In this document: one piece after another, positions 6,303 to 12,709 of the stretch
How the letters are laid out: each line of letters starts with the position of its first letter
Position numbering within the stretch: the first letter of the stretch is position 1
Source of the DNA: Gemmatimonadota bacterium
GTDB taxonomy: Bacteria; Latescibacterota; UBA2968
Reading direction: 5' to 3'
Assembly: GCA_002714465.1 (NCBI GenBank)
Contig: PAXL01000077.1
Location: forward strand, 1-12,709
DNA: 12,709 nucleotides
Translations under genes and position numbers: made by a program
Notes under the pieces: model-generated
Database searches by the model: none
The model's input: the letters and a program-made list of their open reading frames with translations, nothing else
What the model was told of the DNA's origin: nothing

Positions 6303-8570
6303 ATGATCAGCCAGCTCCAGAAAATGATCGAGGATCACGTCTTCGCCACCGCAGATGGCAGAACGCGTCGTCCCCAACTATCCGCGGACAATGAAAGCAA
6401 CGTCCCCGGTCTGTTCATCGTCGGGGACCTTGCCGGTGCGCCCGTGATCAAGTTGGCCATGGAACAGGGCTACCAAGTAATCGAGCATATCTCGGGGCTC
6501 GGCCAGCCGACCGCAGAGGATGGCGTTCTTGACCTGATCATCGTAGGTGCCGGTGCCGCAGGGCTAAACGCAGCACTCGCAGCAAAGGACAAAGGGCTAT
6601 CTGCAATTCTGCTCGAGAAGGGGAAAATCGCGAACACCATCGAGAACTTTCCCGAGGCAAAGTGGGTCTACGCCGAACCCGACGACCGACCACCGAAAGG
6701 CAAGCTCTGGCTCGACGGCGCCAAAAAAGAGGACCTCGTTCATCGATGGCACCAGATCGTCGAAGACAACGATCTAGATATCAGGACGGAAGAGCCGCTT
6801 GTTTCTCTCGACAAGGCAGGCGCCACCTTTACGGTGACCTCTTCGAAAGAAACGTATCGATGTCAAAGACTCGTGCTTGCCACGGGACAACGTGGCAACC
6901 CACGCAAGCTTGGGGTGGCCGGCGAGAATCGCGAGCCCGTCTACCACAGGCTCTATAGCCCAAGGTCATACACCAACGAACAGATCCTGATCGTCGGTGG
7001 CGGAAACAGTGCAGTAGAGGCTGCCCTGACGCTGAGCGATCAGAACACCGTCACGCTTTCACACCGCGGAAGCGGCTTCCCCCGTCTATTCAGGGACAAT
7101 CAGGAGAAGCTCGATGCAGCCCTTGAACTGGGACGCATAAAGCTCGAACTCGAAACCAACATCACTTCGTTCGGGGAGACACACGCCGTGCTCGACCGAT
7201 CCGGGTCACCGGTGCAGGTCGAATACGACCACGCTTTTGTCCTGATCGGATCCGATGTCCCGGTCGTATTCCTGAAGTCGCTCGGGATTCGGATGGAGAA
7301 CGAGTGGGCTGGCTCGCTCAAACGAAGTGCCCTGCTCAGCCTTACCACGCTCTTGGGGCTGTGGTTCGCCGGAGGGCAGACCGGACTCGTATCCGGGTCG
7401 GCCCTCTCAACCCTCGCACTCGGTGGCTGGATGCTCACGCTCCTCTCCCTCGGTGGTCTACTTTTATTCGGGAAACAGGGGGATCGCTGGGCCTGGCTAG
7501 GTCTTTCGTTCGTCGTCTGGTATACCATCTACGGCGTCAAAGTCGGTACCGGAGAGGAGTTTTGGCCATTCAAGAACTGGGGGTATGCGGCACTATCGTT
7601 CGCCGATCGACCTTGGAGCTTCTGGTATACCGTCCTTTATACGGTCCTAATGACGATCTTCGGATTCCAGGCACTCAAGCGTTGGGGACTCGATCGCAAG
7701 GATCGCTTTCAGGTCTACCGTTTCGTCTCTCTGCTTGGTTTCCAGTGGCTGTTCTTCTTCGTTATTCCGGAGTTCCTATTCCAATGGGCTGTCGAATATC
7801 GCTGGGTTGGCGAACTCGCAGACGACCCGGTCTTCCGTGACCAGGCCTGGAGAAGCTACGGGATCGTCTACGCCTGGCCTCTCTTCTTCTACACCTTCTT
7901 CTACAACCCGCACCACGTGTGGGTCGTATGGGGCGTCCTGTTGACGTTCGTATTGATTCCGATTTTCGTGATCTTCAGCGGGAAGCGATACTGCTCGTGG
8001 ATCTGCGGATGCGGAGGCCTTGCGGAAACTTTCGGTGATCGCTGGCGCCATCTCGCCCCAAAGGGGAAGTCTGCGATCGCGTGGGAAAAGATGAACTTCG
8101 GCGTGCTGGTGCTGGCGACTGTCATCACTGGCCTGATGCTCGCCAAGGACACTTGGGGGCTGTTCAGCGCTCAGGCGGATTGGTCGATCGGCGTCTACAG
8201 AATCTTTGTGGACGTATGGTTGATCGGCATCCTACCCGTCACGCTATACCCCTTTCTGGGTGGTAAAATATGGTGTCGTTACTGGTGTCCACTTGCCAAG
8301 CTCATGGACCTGATGTCGGCTTTCTACACAAAATTACGAATCAGCCGATACCACATTGTTTCCAACGACAAGTGTATCGGCTGTGACGAGTGCTCACGGA
8401 ACTGTCTCGTTGGAATCGATGTCATGTCCTTTGCATTGAAGCAGGACGTCCTCGACAACAGCAACACCTCTTGCATCGGCTGTGGCGTCTGCATCACGGT
8501 CTGCCCGATGGACGTCCTCTCGTTTGATCCCCGCCCACAGACTTCGCTCGTTCAGATAGAAGCATTCTAA
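6303..8570 (+). CDS. NAD(P)H-dependent flavoprotein fused to NosR/NapH-like membrane [4Fe-4S] protein
   Basis: A 755-residue fusion. Residues 28-63 contain N-V-P-G-L-F-I-V-G-D-L-A-G-A-P, the GD segment that usually closes the FAD domain of TrxR/YpdA-like reductases. A full FAD Rossmann motif follows at 78-87 (I-I-V-G-A-G-A-A-G-L) and the NAD(P) motif at 229-237 (L-I-V-G-G-G-N-S-A). No CxxC disulfide lies in the flavin part, so it is not a standard thioredoxin reductase. From about 342 to 650 there are roughly eight membrane helices. NosR/NapH-type cysteine motifs are at 564-570 (C-S-W-I-C-G-C) and 658-663 (C-R-Y-W-C-P). Two ferredoxin motifs follow: C691, C694, C697, C701 and C724, C727, C730, C734. 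The likely role is NAD(P)H to FAD to iron-sulfur electron flow into or across the inner membrane, with an unknown acceptor. The ATG at 6303 has no clear ribosome binding site and probably relies on coupling to the gene just upstream. Confidence 0.88.
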   Translation: MISQLQKMIEDHVFATADGRTRRPQLSADNESNVPGLFIVGDLAGAPVIKLAMEQGYQVIEHISGLGQPTAEDGVLDLIIVGAGAAGLNAALAAKDKGLSAILLEKGKIANTIENFPEAKWVYAEPDDRPPKGKLWLDGAKKEDLVHRWHQIVEDNDLDIRTEEPLVSLDKAGATFTVTSSKETYRCQRLVLATGQRGNPRKLGVAGENREPVYHRLYSPRSYTNEQILIVGGGNSAVEAALTLSDQNTVTLSHRGSGFPRLFRDNQEKLDAALELGRIKLELETNITSFGETHAVLDRSGSPVQVEYDHAFVLIGSDVPVVFLKSLGIRMENEWAGSLKRSALLSLTTLLGLWFAGGQTGLVSGSALSTLALGGWMLTLLSLGGLLLFGKQGDRWAWLGLSFVVWYTIYGVKVGTGEEFWPFKNWGYAALSFADRPWSFWYTVLYTVLMTIFGFQALKRWGLDRKDRFQVYRFVSLLGFQWLFFFVIPEFLFQWAVEYRWVGELADDPVFRDQAWRSYGIVYAWPLFFYTFFYNPHHVWVVWGVLLTFVLIPIFVIFSGKRYCSWICGCGGLAETFGDRWRHLAPKGKSAIAWEKMNFGVLVLATVITGLMLAKDTWGLFSAQADWSIGVYRIFVDVWLIGILPVTLYPFLGGKIWCRYWCPLAKLMDLMSAFYTKLRISRYHIVSNDKCIGCDECSRNCLVGIDVMSFALKQDVLDNSNTSCIGCGVCITVCPMDVLSFDPRPQTSLVQIEAF

Positions 8571-8582
8571 ACATTGAGACCC

Positions 8583-8638
8583 AAAGATCGAGAATAGAGT
8601 ATTGGAAACCTATCTCGCTTCTCAATTCCTCGATTCTT
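8583..8638. terminator. Imperfect stem between convergent genes, possible bidirectional terminator
   Basis: The segment beginning AAAGATCGAGAATAGAG pairs imperfectly with CTCAATTCCTCGATTCTT near 8621-8638, sharing a TCGAG/CTCGA core with a one-base bulge. It lies in the 66-base gap between the stops of the flavoprotein (+) and the Gfo/Idh/MocA gene (-), where a shared terminator is expected. There is no clear T-tract, so the call is weak. Confidence 0.3.
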
Positions 8639-9848
8639 AGTCTCCCGCCGGAAACTTGCTGTATCCAGCCATGTCGAAGATCTTACTGGGCTTCGACCAG
8701 CCCACACCCAACTCTGAAAACAACTTGTTCTCGTCTGCACTCGTATGAAGCAGTTCCTGCAGACCTTTCACGACCAGATACTTGCTTCCGCTGTGCGTGA
8801 CTGTATCGATCTCGTCCTGAGGAATGTCGTGTACATCGGGACAGCTCTCGTGGGCTCCGTTGATGCACAGGGTCTGAGCACGGCCGACCTCCAAAGTCGA
8901 CACGATCGGCTCCCCATCCTCAAGAGCTCGGACCATGTTCCGCCACGGTCCCGTTCGCATTCTCGACTCGCCGTCATCGATCAATTCTGACTCTCCGTTC
9001 GAGTACGAGATATCTGCCAGCCCGGTCATCCAGCTTACGGTTCCGTTCTCACACTCCAGGTCCATAATCGGTCCCCACTGTTCCCCCCCCGCGGCGTGTG
9101 ACATCGCGATCAACGCCGTTGTATCGGTATCCGTCTGGACACGCAGACAGGCCGTATCCAGATTTTCAATGTTCCACGCGCGATATAACTCAGCCTGAAC
9201 TGTCGATGCGTGGCAGGGCTCGTAGGCTGAACTGCTAGCCAAGAAAAAGATGTTCGTCAGATAGTGGGCGAGGGCGTTATTGATCGGGCTGTCCAGCGTC
9301 CAGATGCCGTCACGCATCCGGGTTCCTGCCCAAGGATTCCTCGAATAGTAGCTGTCACTGCGAGGCCAGCTGGCCTTGAGACGGGCAATCCGAATTTTGC
9401 CGAGACGACCGTCCATGACTCGCGCCTTCAGCTCTTGGATCGTCTGACTGTAGAGATGCTGATACCCGATCAAAATCGTCTTCCCCGTGCGATCCCGTGC
9501 GTCGATCAAGTCGTTCGCATCCTGAACGGCGCCGCACAGGGGTTTCTCGACGAGGACGTGATACCCCGCCTTCATACACTTTGTGCTCAGCCTCACATGA
9601 TCGTGAATCCCGATCGGAAGCGTGATCACGTCGACACCGCCGGCTTCGATCAACTGATCCAGGTCGTCGAAGATCCGGACACCCTTCTGCCTGAACTCCG
9701 CCAGCTTGTCCGTGTGGTTCTCGGGATCGATGCACACGACCGCGTTTAGTGTTCCCGCGCCATCCGACTCAATCTCCGCTGCAGACTCCAGATGCGATCG
9801 GGCATATCCGCCGAGCCCAACGACACCGAACTTGACTCCACCACTCAC
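8637..9848 (-). CDS. Gfo/Idh/MocA-family NAD(P)-dependent oxidoreductase
   Basis: A 403-residue cytoplasmic sugar or polyol dehydrogenase-type protein (N-terminal Rossmann domain PF01408). The nucleotide-binding motif V-V-G-L-G-G-Y-A is at 9-16. The hallmark E-K-P-L-C-G is at 101-106, with catalytic Lys102. The second domain carries N-N-A-L-A-H at 190-195, where His195 may take the place of the family's usual catalytic histidine. Members oxidise or reduce inositols, sugars and sugar acids, or serve as cofactor-recycling enzymes. The start is GTG at 9848, chosen because GAGGA (9856-9860 on the reverse complement) lies seven bases before it and the protein enters the first beta strand directly. 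It is the last gene of the minus-strand cluster, 17 bases after the HpcH/HpaI aldolase stop, and so is very likely cotranscribed with it. The substrate is unknown. Confidence 0.92.
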   Translation of the reverse strand: MSGGVKFGVVGLGGYARSHLESAAEIESDGAGTLNAVVCIDPENHTDKLAEFRQKGVRIFDDLDQLIEAGGVDVITLPIGIHDHVRLSTKCMKAGYHVLVEKPLCGAVQDANDLIDARDRTGKTILIGYQHLYSQTIQELKARVMDGRLGKIRIARLKASWPRSDSYYSRNPWAGTRMRDGIWTLDSPINNALAHYLTNIFFLASSSAYEPCHASTVQAELYRAWNIENLDTACLRVQTDTDTTALIAMSHAAGGEQWGPIMDLECENGTVSWMTGLADISYSNGESELIDDGESRMRTGPWRNMVRALEDGEPIVSTLEVGRAQTLCINGAHESCPDVHDIPQDEIDTVTHSGSKYLVVKGLQELLHTSADENKLFSELGVGWSKPSKIFDMAGYSKFPAGD

Positions 9849-9865
9849 AGCTTCATCCTCGTTTG

Positions 9866-10636
9866 TTAAGACGTCGTATGACGTCGAAGCTCGTCCAAGT
9901 TCGATTGGACTACCCCAACTCCGTAACTCAGCGCGTTGCCGACGTTCATGAACCGATACCCCCAGTCGAGCTTTTCCTTGATATCATCGAGCTCGACGAG
10001 CGTCGTTCCCGGACAAATCCCCGTTCCCTCGAGTCGGCCGGGAAACTCCTGCATCAAGCTCTGTACTTCCTCACAGCCCGTGTCGCCTATTTTACCAACG
10101 GAAGCCGACATATCGAGGGGTCCCAGGAAGAGCACGTCGATCCCGGGAACCTGCTTGATTTCGTCTAGGTTGTCGTATGCCTTGAGGCTCTCGATCTGCA
10201 CGATAACAGCTGTTTCATCGTTTGCCGTCTGCAGAACGTGATCCCAGTCCTCACCGGCAATCCGGGTCCACATCGGAGAGAGGCCACGTTCCCCCATCGG
10301 GGGATACTTTGCAAACCGAACAACGTCCTCTGCCTCCTCGGCCGTGTCAACCTGTGGTACCATCACGGCAACGGCTCCCGCATCGTAGGCCTTCTTGATG
10401 AGTGCAGGGTCGTTCCAAGCCACTCGAACCATCGGCGCAACGCCGGCCTGCCGAGTCTGCACAGGAGTGGCGCCAAGAGATTCGGTCGCGTAGGGTGCGT
10501 GTTCCGTGTCGATCCAAAGAAAGTCCGGCTTTGTCTGAAGGATCATGCCGACCACGATCGGTTGAGGCACGGGCAGGGATGTGCCCAGAACAGTCTCACC
10601 GGCCTGAAGTCTAGCTCGGAGCGGGTTCGGATACAT
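9866..10636 (-). CDS. HpcH/HpaI-family class II 2-keto-acid aldolase
   Basis: A 256-residue metal-dependent aldolase (PF03328) that splits 2-keto-3-deoxy or 4-hydroxy-2-keto acids into pyruvate and an aldehyde. HpaI and RhmA are the best known relatives. Counting from the chosen start, Asp43 and His46 lie in W-I-D-T-E-H-A-P, Arg71 in V-R-V-A-W, metal ligand Glu149 in V-Q-I-E-S and metal ligand Asp175 in L-G-P-L-D-M-S. These fall at or within one residue of E. coli HpaI positions known from the family, so the enzyme should be active. Y-P-P-M-G-E-R-G at 111-118 is also diagnostic. The ATG at 10636 is preferred over one at 10696 because a strong AGGGAGG lies just upstream and the protein then begins like its relatives. 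With the hydroxyacid dehydrogenase upstream and the Gfo/Idh/MocA gene downstream it suggests sugar-acid breakdown. The substrate is not known. Confidence 0.93.
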   Translation of the reverse strand: MYPNPLRARLQAGETVLGTSLPVPQPIVVGMILQTKPDFLWIDTEHAPYATESLGATPVQTRQAGVAPMVRVAWNDPALIKKAYDAGAVAVMVPQVDTAEEAEDVVRFAKYPPMGERGLSPMWTRIAGEDWDHVLQTANDETAVIVQIESLKAYDNLDEIKQVPGIDVLFLGPLDMSASVGKIGDTGCEEVQSLMQEFPGRLEGTGICPGTTLVELDDIKEKLDWGYRFMNVGNALSYGVGVVQSNLDELRRHTTS

Positions 10637-10640
10637 ACAT

Positions 10641-10648
10641 ACCTCCCT
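10641..10648 (-). promoter_or_regulatory. Ribosome binding site AGGGAGGT for the HpcH/HpaI aldolase
   Basis: On the minus strand AGGGAGG ends five bases before the ATG at 10636. A second ATG at 10640 overlaps this region but is out of frame. The site rules out the upstream ATG at 10696, whose extra 20 residues do not resemble the family. Confidence 0.75.
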
Positions 10649-10678
10649 GACATACGTGTTTGGGTAACAAATGACGAC

Positions 10679-10700
10679 TGTATTCCAGCCCAACAATACA
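10679..10700. repeat. Short inverted repeat upstream of the aldolase gene
   Basis: TGTATT (10679-10684) and AATACA (10695-10700) are perfect complements around a ten-base loop. It sits in the 105-base gap between the hydroxyacid dehydrogenase and the aldolase, about 45 bases before the aldolase start. It could be a processing or attenuation hairpin, or chance. Confidence 0.3.
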
Positions 10701-10741
10701 GGGATCCTCTCCCGAGTCGAGCAAATACAAGTTTGATCGAA

Positions 10742-11716
10742 CTAACTCTCAAGCACCTCCGGGTTCACTGATGCCGGGGGCCGTTCTCCGGCAAGAACGG
10801 CAATGCAGTTGTCCACAGCGAGTTCCCGCATCAACCTGCGGGTCTCTTCCGTCGCCGTTCCGATGTGCGGGAAGCAGACGACATTCTGGAGTGTGCAGAT
10901 CGGGTCTTCTTCGGCGGGCGGCTCGCTCTCCAGAACATCCAGTCCCGCGCCCGCGATCTTGCCAGCCTTCAGCGCATCGAAGAGGGCACTTTGATCGACG
11001 AGCGGTCCCCGTGCTGTGTTCACCAGGAACGCCGTCGGCTTCATCTTCTCGAGTTCCTCTGCCCCGATCATGTGACGTGAGGAGTCGTCGAGGTTCGTGT
11101 GCAGGCTTACGAAGTCCGACTCGGCAAATAGCTGGTCGAGCGGACGATACTCGCTGTCGGGGGCGTCAGGATGAGGCGTGTCGAAGACATCATACCAGAT
11201 TGTCCTCATCCCAAGCGCCTGCAGTCGTCGGGTAACCTCCTGCCCGATACGCCCGAACCCGACAATCCCGACCGTCTTCCCCTGAACATCGTGCCCTAGC
11301 GGCGGAGCAGATTCTCTGCGAGCCCAGCCTCCGGTCCGAGCAAAGCGTTCGTTGTCGATAAGCCGCAAAGACAGGCAGAAGATCAGCGCCGTTGTCAGGT
11401 TAGCCACCGCAGCAGTCAGCACACCGGGTGTGTTGCACACGCAGACACCGTTTCGCGTTGCGGCCGAAATGTCGAACGGGTCGTATCCTACGCTGTGCGT
11501 CGACAGTACTTTGAGTTTCGGTGCAGCCGCAAAGAAGGCCTCATCCGCACCGTAGCGTGGAGATGTCACAATCCCCTCCGCTTCACCGATCCTGGACCGT
11601 ATCTCTTCCATGCTCGAACCCGGCTCGATCATTCTCACCTCGCACGTCTCCGCAATCCGATCGATCAGGTCCTCTTCCAACGATACAAGTAAATAGACGA
11701 CGGGCTTGTTGCTCAA
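10742..11716 (-). CDS. D-isomer-specific 2-hydroxyacid dehydrogenase (glyoxylate/hydroxypyruvate reductase-like)
   Basis: A 324-residue NAD(P)-dependent dehydrogenase (PF00389/PF02826) that interconverts D-2-hydroxy acids and 2-keto acids. The Rossmann motif G-F-G-R-I-G-Q is at 153-159 after G-K-T-V-G-I-V. The catalytic set is complete: Arg236 in N-T-A-R-G-P-L-V-D, Glu265 in D-V-L-E-S-E-P and His284 in F-P-H-I-G-T-A-T. The N-terminal substrate-domain signature T-H-S-V-G-Y-D-P is at 73-80. The length is normal. There is no ACT domain, so it is not a long-form phosphoglycerate dehydrogenase. The start is TTG at 11716, supported by GGGGGA (11723-11728 on the reverse complement) six bases upstream and by the protein beginning at the first beta strand. 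It lies 105 bases before the aldolase and likely shares its transcript, feeding or consuming the same keto acids. Glyoxylate, hydroxypyruvate or a sugar-derived hydroxy acid are all possible substrates. Confidence 0.93.
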   Translation of the reverse strand: MSNKPVVYLLVSLEEDLIDRIAETCEVRMIEPGSSMEEIRSRIGEAEGIVTSPRYGADEAFFAAAPKLKVLSTHSVGYDPFDISAATRNGVCVCNTPGVLTAAVANLTTALIFCLSLRLIDNERFARTGGWARRESAPPLGHDVQGKTVGIVGFGRIGQEVTRRLQALGMRTIWYDVFDTPHPDAPDSEYRPLDQLFAESDFVSLHTNLDDSSRHMIGAEELEKMKPTAFLVNTARGPLVDQSALFDALKAGKIAGAGLDVLESEPPAEEDPICTLQNVVCFPHIGTATEETRRLMRELAVDNCIAVLAGERPPASVNPEVLES

Positions 11717-11752
11717 AACGTGTCCCCCGGATGGATGTTCTCGGTCTATCGG

Positions 11753-11773
11753 CGTCTGAATCTACTTCAGACG
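11753..11773. promoter_or_regulatory. Perfect 8-bp palindrome, candidate operator before the hydroxyacid dehydrogenase
   Basis: CGTCTGAA (11753-11760) and TTCAGACG (11766-11773) flank five bases and are exact complements. The 21-base site lies 37-57 bases before the TTG start, between it and the candidate promoter. The size and spacing fit a dimeric repressor or activator site. On the RNA it would form a strong hairpin. No T-tract follows on the minus strand, so a terminator is unlikely. Confidence 0.5.
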
Positions 11774-11858
11774 TCAGCACTTATCAACGGTGAGCCTACT
11801 ACGGTTTGGGGAAGCCGAACGAAGAAAAACTCTTTATGCATCGTCAGGTCCGGAATCT

Positions 11859-11886
11859 ACTATAGGATGATAATCCTGCGGATCAA
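11859..11886 (-). promoter_or_regulatory. Candidate sigma-70 promoter for the minus-strand catabolic genes
   Basis: On the minus strand TTGATC (11886-11881) and TATAGT (11864-11859) are separated by 16 bases, matching the -35 and -10 consensus at four and five of six positions. The predicted leader before the dehydrogenase is about 135 bases long and contains the palindrome at 11753-11773. The Rieske gene upstream could also read through, so this may be a second, internal promoter. Confidence 0.35.
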
Positions 11887-11914
11887 TGCCCTCACGTGTC
11901 TAGGGAGAGATCCT

Positions 11915-12337
11915 CTAAAACTCTAGAACGATATACTCCTCATCTACCGAGACATCATAGGTGTCTACGACGTAAGGCCCTTTCTGCGGCCCAGTAACCT
12001 CTTCGCCGCTGACGACATCCACACCGTAGCTTTGTGCCCTGGTCTTCGCTGGATCCCACCAGGACAGGCCCGTCTTGAGATCAAACTCCCATCCGTGCCA
12101 GGGACACCTTACAATCTCCCCCTTCCGAGTGTAGCTGTATTGTCCTGGACCCTCTGAGGTCAAGAAACCCGCCTGAACACCCTCGCACAACGGCCCACCC
12201 TGATGCGCACACCGATTCCGAATCGCGTAATACGCTCCCCCGACGTTGTATACACCGATCGATCGTCCTTCAACGGACACGATCTTCTTCTCGCCCGGAG
12301 GCAGTTCGGACACAGTCCCAACGATATGTTTTGCCAT
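11915..12337 (-). CDS. Rieske [2Fe-2S] ferredoxin-like protein
   Basis: A 140-residue protein with a single Rieske domain (PF00355). The cluster ligands are Cys43 and His45 in R-C-A-H-Q-G-G-P-L-C and Cys78 and His81 in R-C-P-W-H-G-W-E-F. It lacks a signal peptide, a membrane anchor and a catalytic oxygenase domain, so it is a soluble electron carrier rather than an oxygenase alpha subunit or a bc1 Rieske protein. There are 32 residues between the two ligand pairs, longer than in minimal Rieske ferredoxins. Such an insertion, and the W-H-G-W-E-F/D-L-K-T-G segment, recall the Rieske domains of ring-hydroxylating oxygenases. The ATG at 12337 has a strong AGGAGG (12346-12351) eight bases upstream. 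It is first in the minus-strand series, 198 bases before the hydroxyacid dehydrogenase. No oxygenase or reductase partner is visible, so its partner lies elsewhere or it acts with an unrelated enzyme. Confidence 0.9.
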   Translation of the reverse strand: MAKHIVGTVSELPPGEKKIVSVEGRSIGVYNVGGAYYAIRNRCAHQGGPLCEGVQAGFLTSEGPGQYSYTRKGEIVRCPWHGWEFDLKTGLSWWDPAKTRAQSYGVDVVSGEEVTGPQKGPYVVDTYDVSVDEEYIVLEF

Positions 12338-12370
12338 AGAACATTCCTCCTCGCCTACTCAAAATCGGGT

Positions 12371-12399
12371 CGTCCGCTCCATCACGCAACGAGTGGACG
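12371..12399. repeat. Inverted repeat upstream of the Rieske gene
   Basis: CGTCCGCTC (12371-12379) pairs with GAGTGGACG (12391-12399) apart from one position that would be a wobble pair in RNA, with an 11-base loop. It starts 34 bases before the Rieske start codon on the minus strand. It could be a leader hairpin, an operator, or the end of an upstream transcript. No T-tract is next to it. Confidence 0.4.
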
Positions 12400-12709
12400 G
12401 AGACAGAAGAGCAAAAACACACGGTCGAGGTCAGTAAATGACAACCAAAGGGGAAATTTCCCTTTTTGAGATCAGTTTCTGGCTCAATAAACCCCGTAAG
12501 TGAGCCAAGTCCTTCACGCTCGAGGAGCCGGATCGAGGGGGGGTTAGTGACACCGAAAGGGATGTCCCCGGACCGGATATTCAATGTTCTAATGGATTTC
12601 GATCGAGGAGCCGAGTGCGTCGCGCTCGAGGAGCGGGTCCGTCGAGCGCGGGAAGCGGGGTCCAGATCAGGCCGAAAACGACACCGAAAGTGACACCGAA
12701 AGTGACACC
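12400..12709. repeat. Repeat-rich, apparently non-coding edge with 12-base tandem repeats
   Basis: No credible gene is seen in the last 370 bases. The region holds an AT-centred palindrome GGGAAATTTCCC (12451-12462), three copies of TCGAGGAGC (12520-12528, 12603-12611, 12626-12634), and GACACCGAAAG at 12549-12559 followed closely by GGGATGTCCC. A tandem 12-base unit GACACCGAAAGT then occurs at 12680-12691 and 12692-12703, with a partial third copy at 12704-12709 cut by the window edge. Short interspersed sequences of this look often flank REP-associated (Y1-type) transposase genes, so a mobile element beyond the edge is a reasonable guess, but no transposase sequence is visible. Confidence 0.5.

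Noticed and set aside
6303..7300. Classical thioredoxin reductase
   Set aside because: No CxxC redox pair in the flavin/NAD(P) region, the GD segment is at the wrong end, and a large membrane iron-sulfur module is attached.
9264..9749. A 161-codon plus-strand frame opposite the Gfo/Idh/MocA gene
   Set aside because: It is antisense to a well-supported gene with intact family motifs and has no features of its own.
10637..10696. Longer start for the HpcH/HpaI aldolase
   Set aside because: ATG 10636 has a strong AGGGAGG and gives active-site numbering close to HpaI; the extension contains the ribosome binding site itself.
12270..12584. A 104-codon minus-strand frame upstream of the Rieske gene
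   Set aside because: It runs through the palindrome and repeat region and overlaps the Rieske start and ribosome binding site; no family resemblance.
12680..12709. CRISPR array suggested by the 12-base repeats
   Set aside because: Units are directly adjacent with no spacers and are far too short for CRISPR repeats; no cas genes are present.

Overview
This is a bacterial window of moderately high G+C. Several starts have good Shine-Dalgarno sequences (for example AGGAG before 2782, AGGGAGG before 10636 and AGGAGG before 12337). The genes are accessory catabolic and redox functions with no ribosomal or housekeeping markers, so the lineage cannot be fixed. The mix of COG3618-type amidohydrolase, Gfo/Idh/MocA oxidoreductase, Ldh_2 dehydrogenase and a flavin reductase fused to a NosR/NapH-like membrane module suggests an uncultured environmental bacterium, perhaps of the PVC/FCB or SAR202 kind. 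That placement is inference only.

Layout. Bases 1-3834 (+) hold a compact four-gene run: a 5'-truncated amidohydrolase, a class I aldolase-like TIM barrel, a small alkaline-phosphatase-superfamily phosphodiesterase and an NAD(P)-dependent Ldh_2 dehydrogenase. Bases 3835-4236 contain a decayed CidA/LrgA fragment, then a probable promoter overlapped by a long inverted repeat. An alpha/beta hydrolase follows at 4237-5376. After a gap of about 290 bases come two adjacent genes in the same frame: a secreted or membrane protein with a degenerate YHS-like domain and a C-terminal zinc ribbon (5664-6299), and a 755-residue membrane flavoprotein/iron-sulfur protein (6303-8570). Bases 8637-12337 (-) hold four genes, listed in transcription order: Rieske ferredoxin, D-2-hydroxyacid dehydrogenase, HpcH/HpaI aldolase and Gfo/Idh/MocA oxidoreductase. 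The right edge (12400-12709) looks non-coding and repeat-rich, ending in a 12-base tandem repeat that runs out of the window.

How the parts may work together. Both flanking clusters look like catabolism of small oxygenated carbon compounds such as sugar acids, lactones or hydroxy/keto acids. Hydrolases open or release the substrate, dehydrogenases interconvert hydroxy and keto acids, and aldolases cleave the carbon chain. The Rieske protein could feed an oxygenase not in the window. The most unusual element is the central pair. The large protein appears to take electrons from NAD(P)H through FAD to membrane-bound [4Fe-4S] clusters. Its FAD-binding GD segment, normally C-terminal, sits at the N-terminus, which suggests a circularly permuted reductase spliced onto a NosR/NapH-type membrane ferredoxin.
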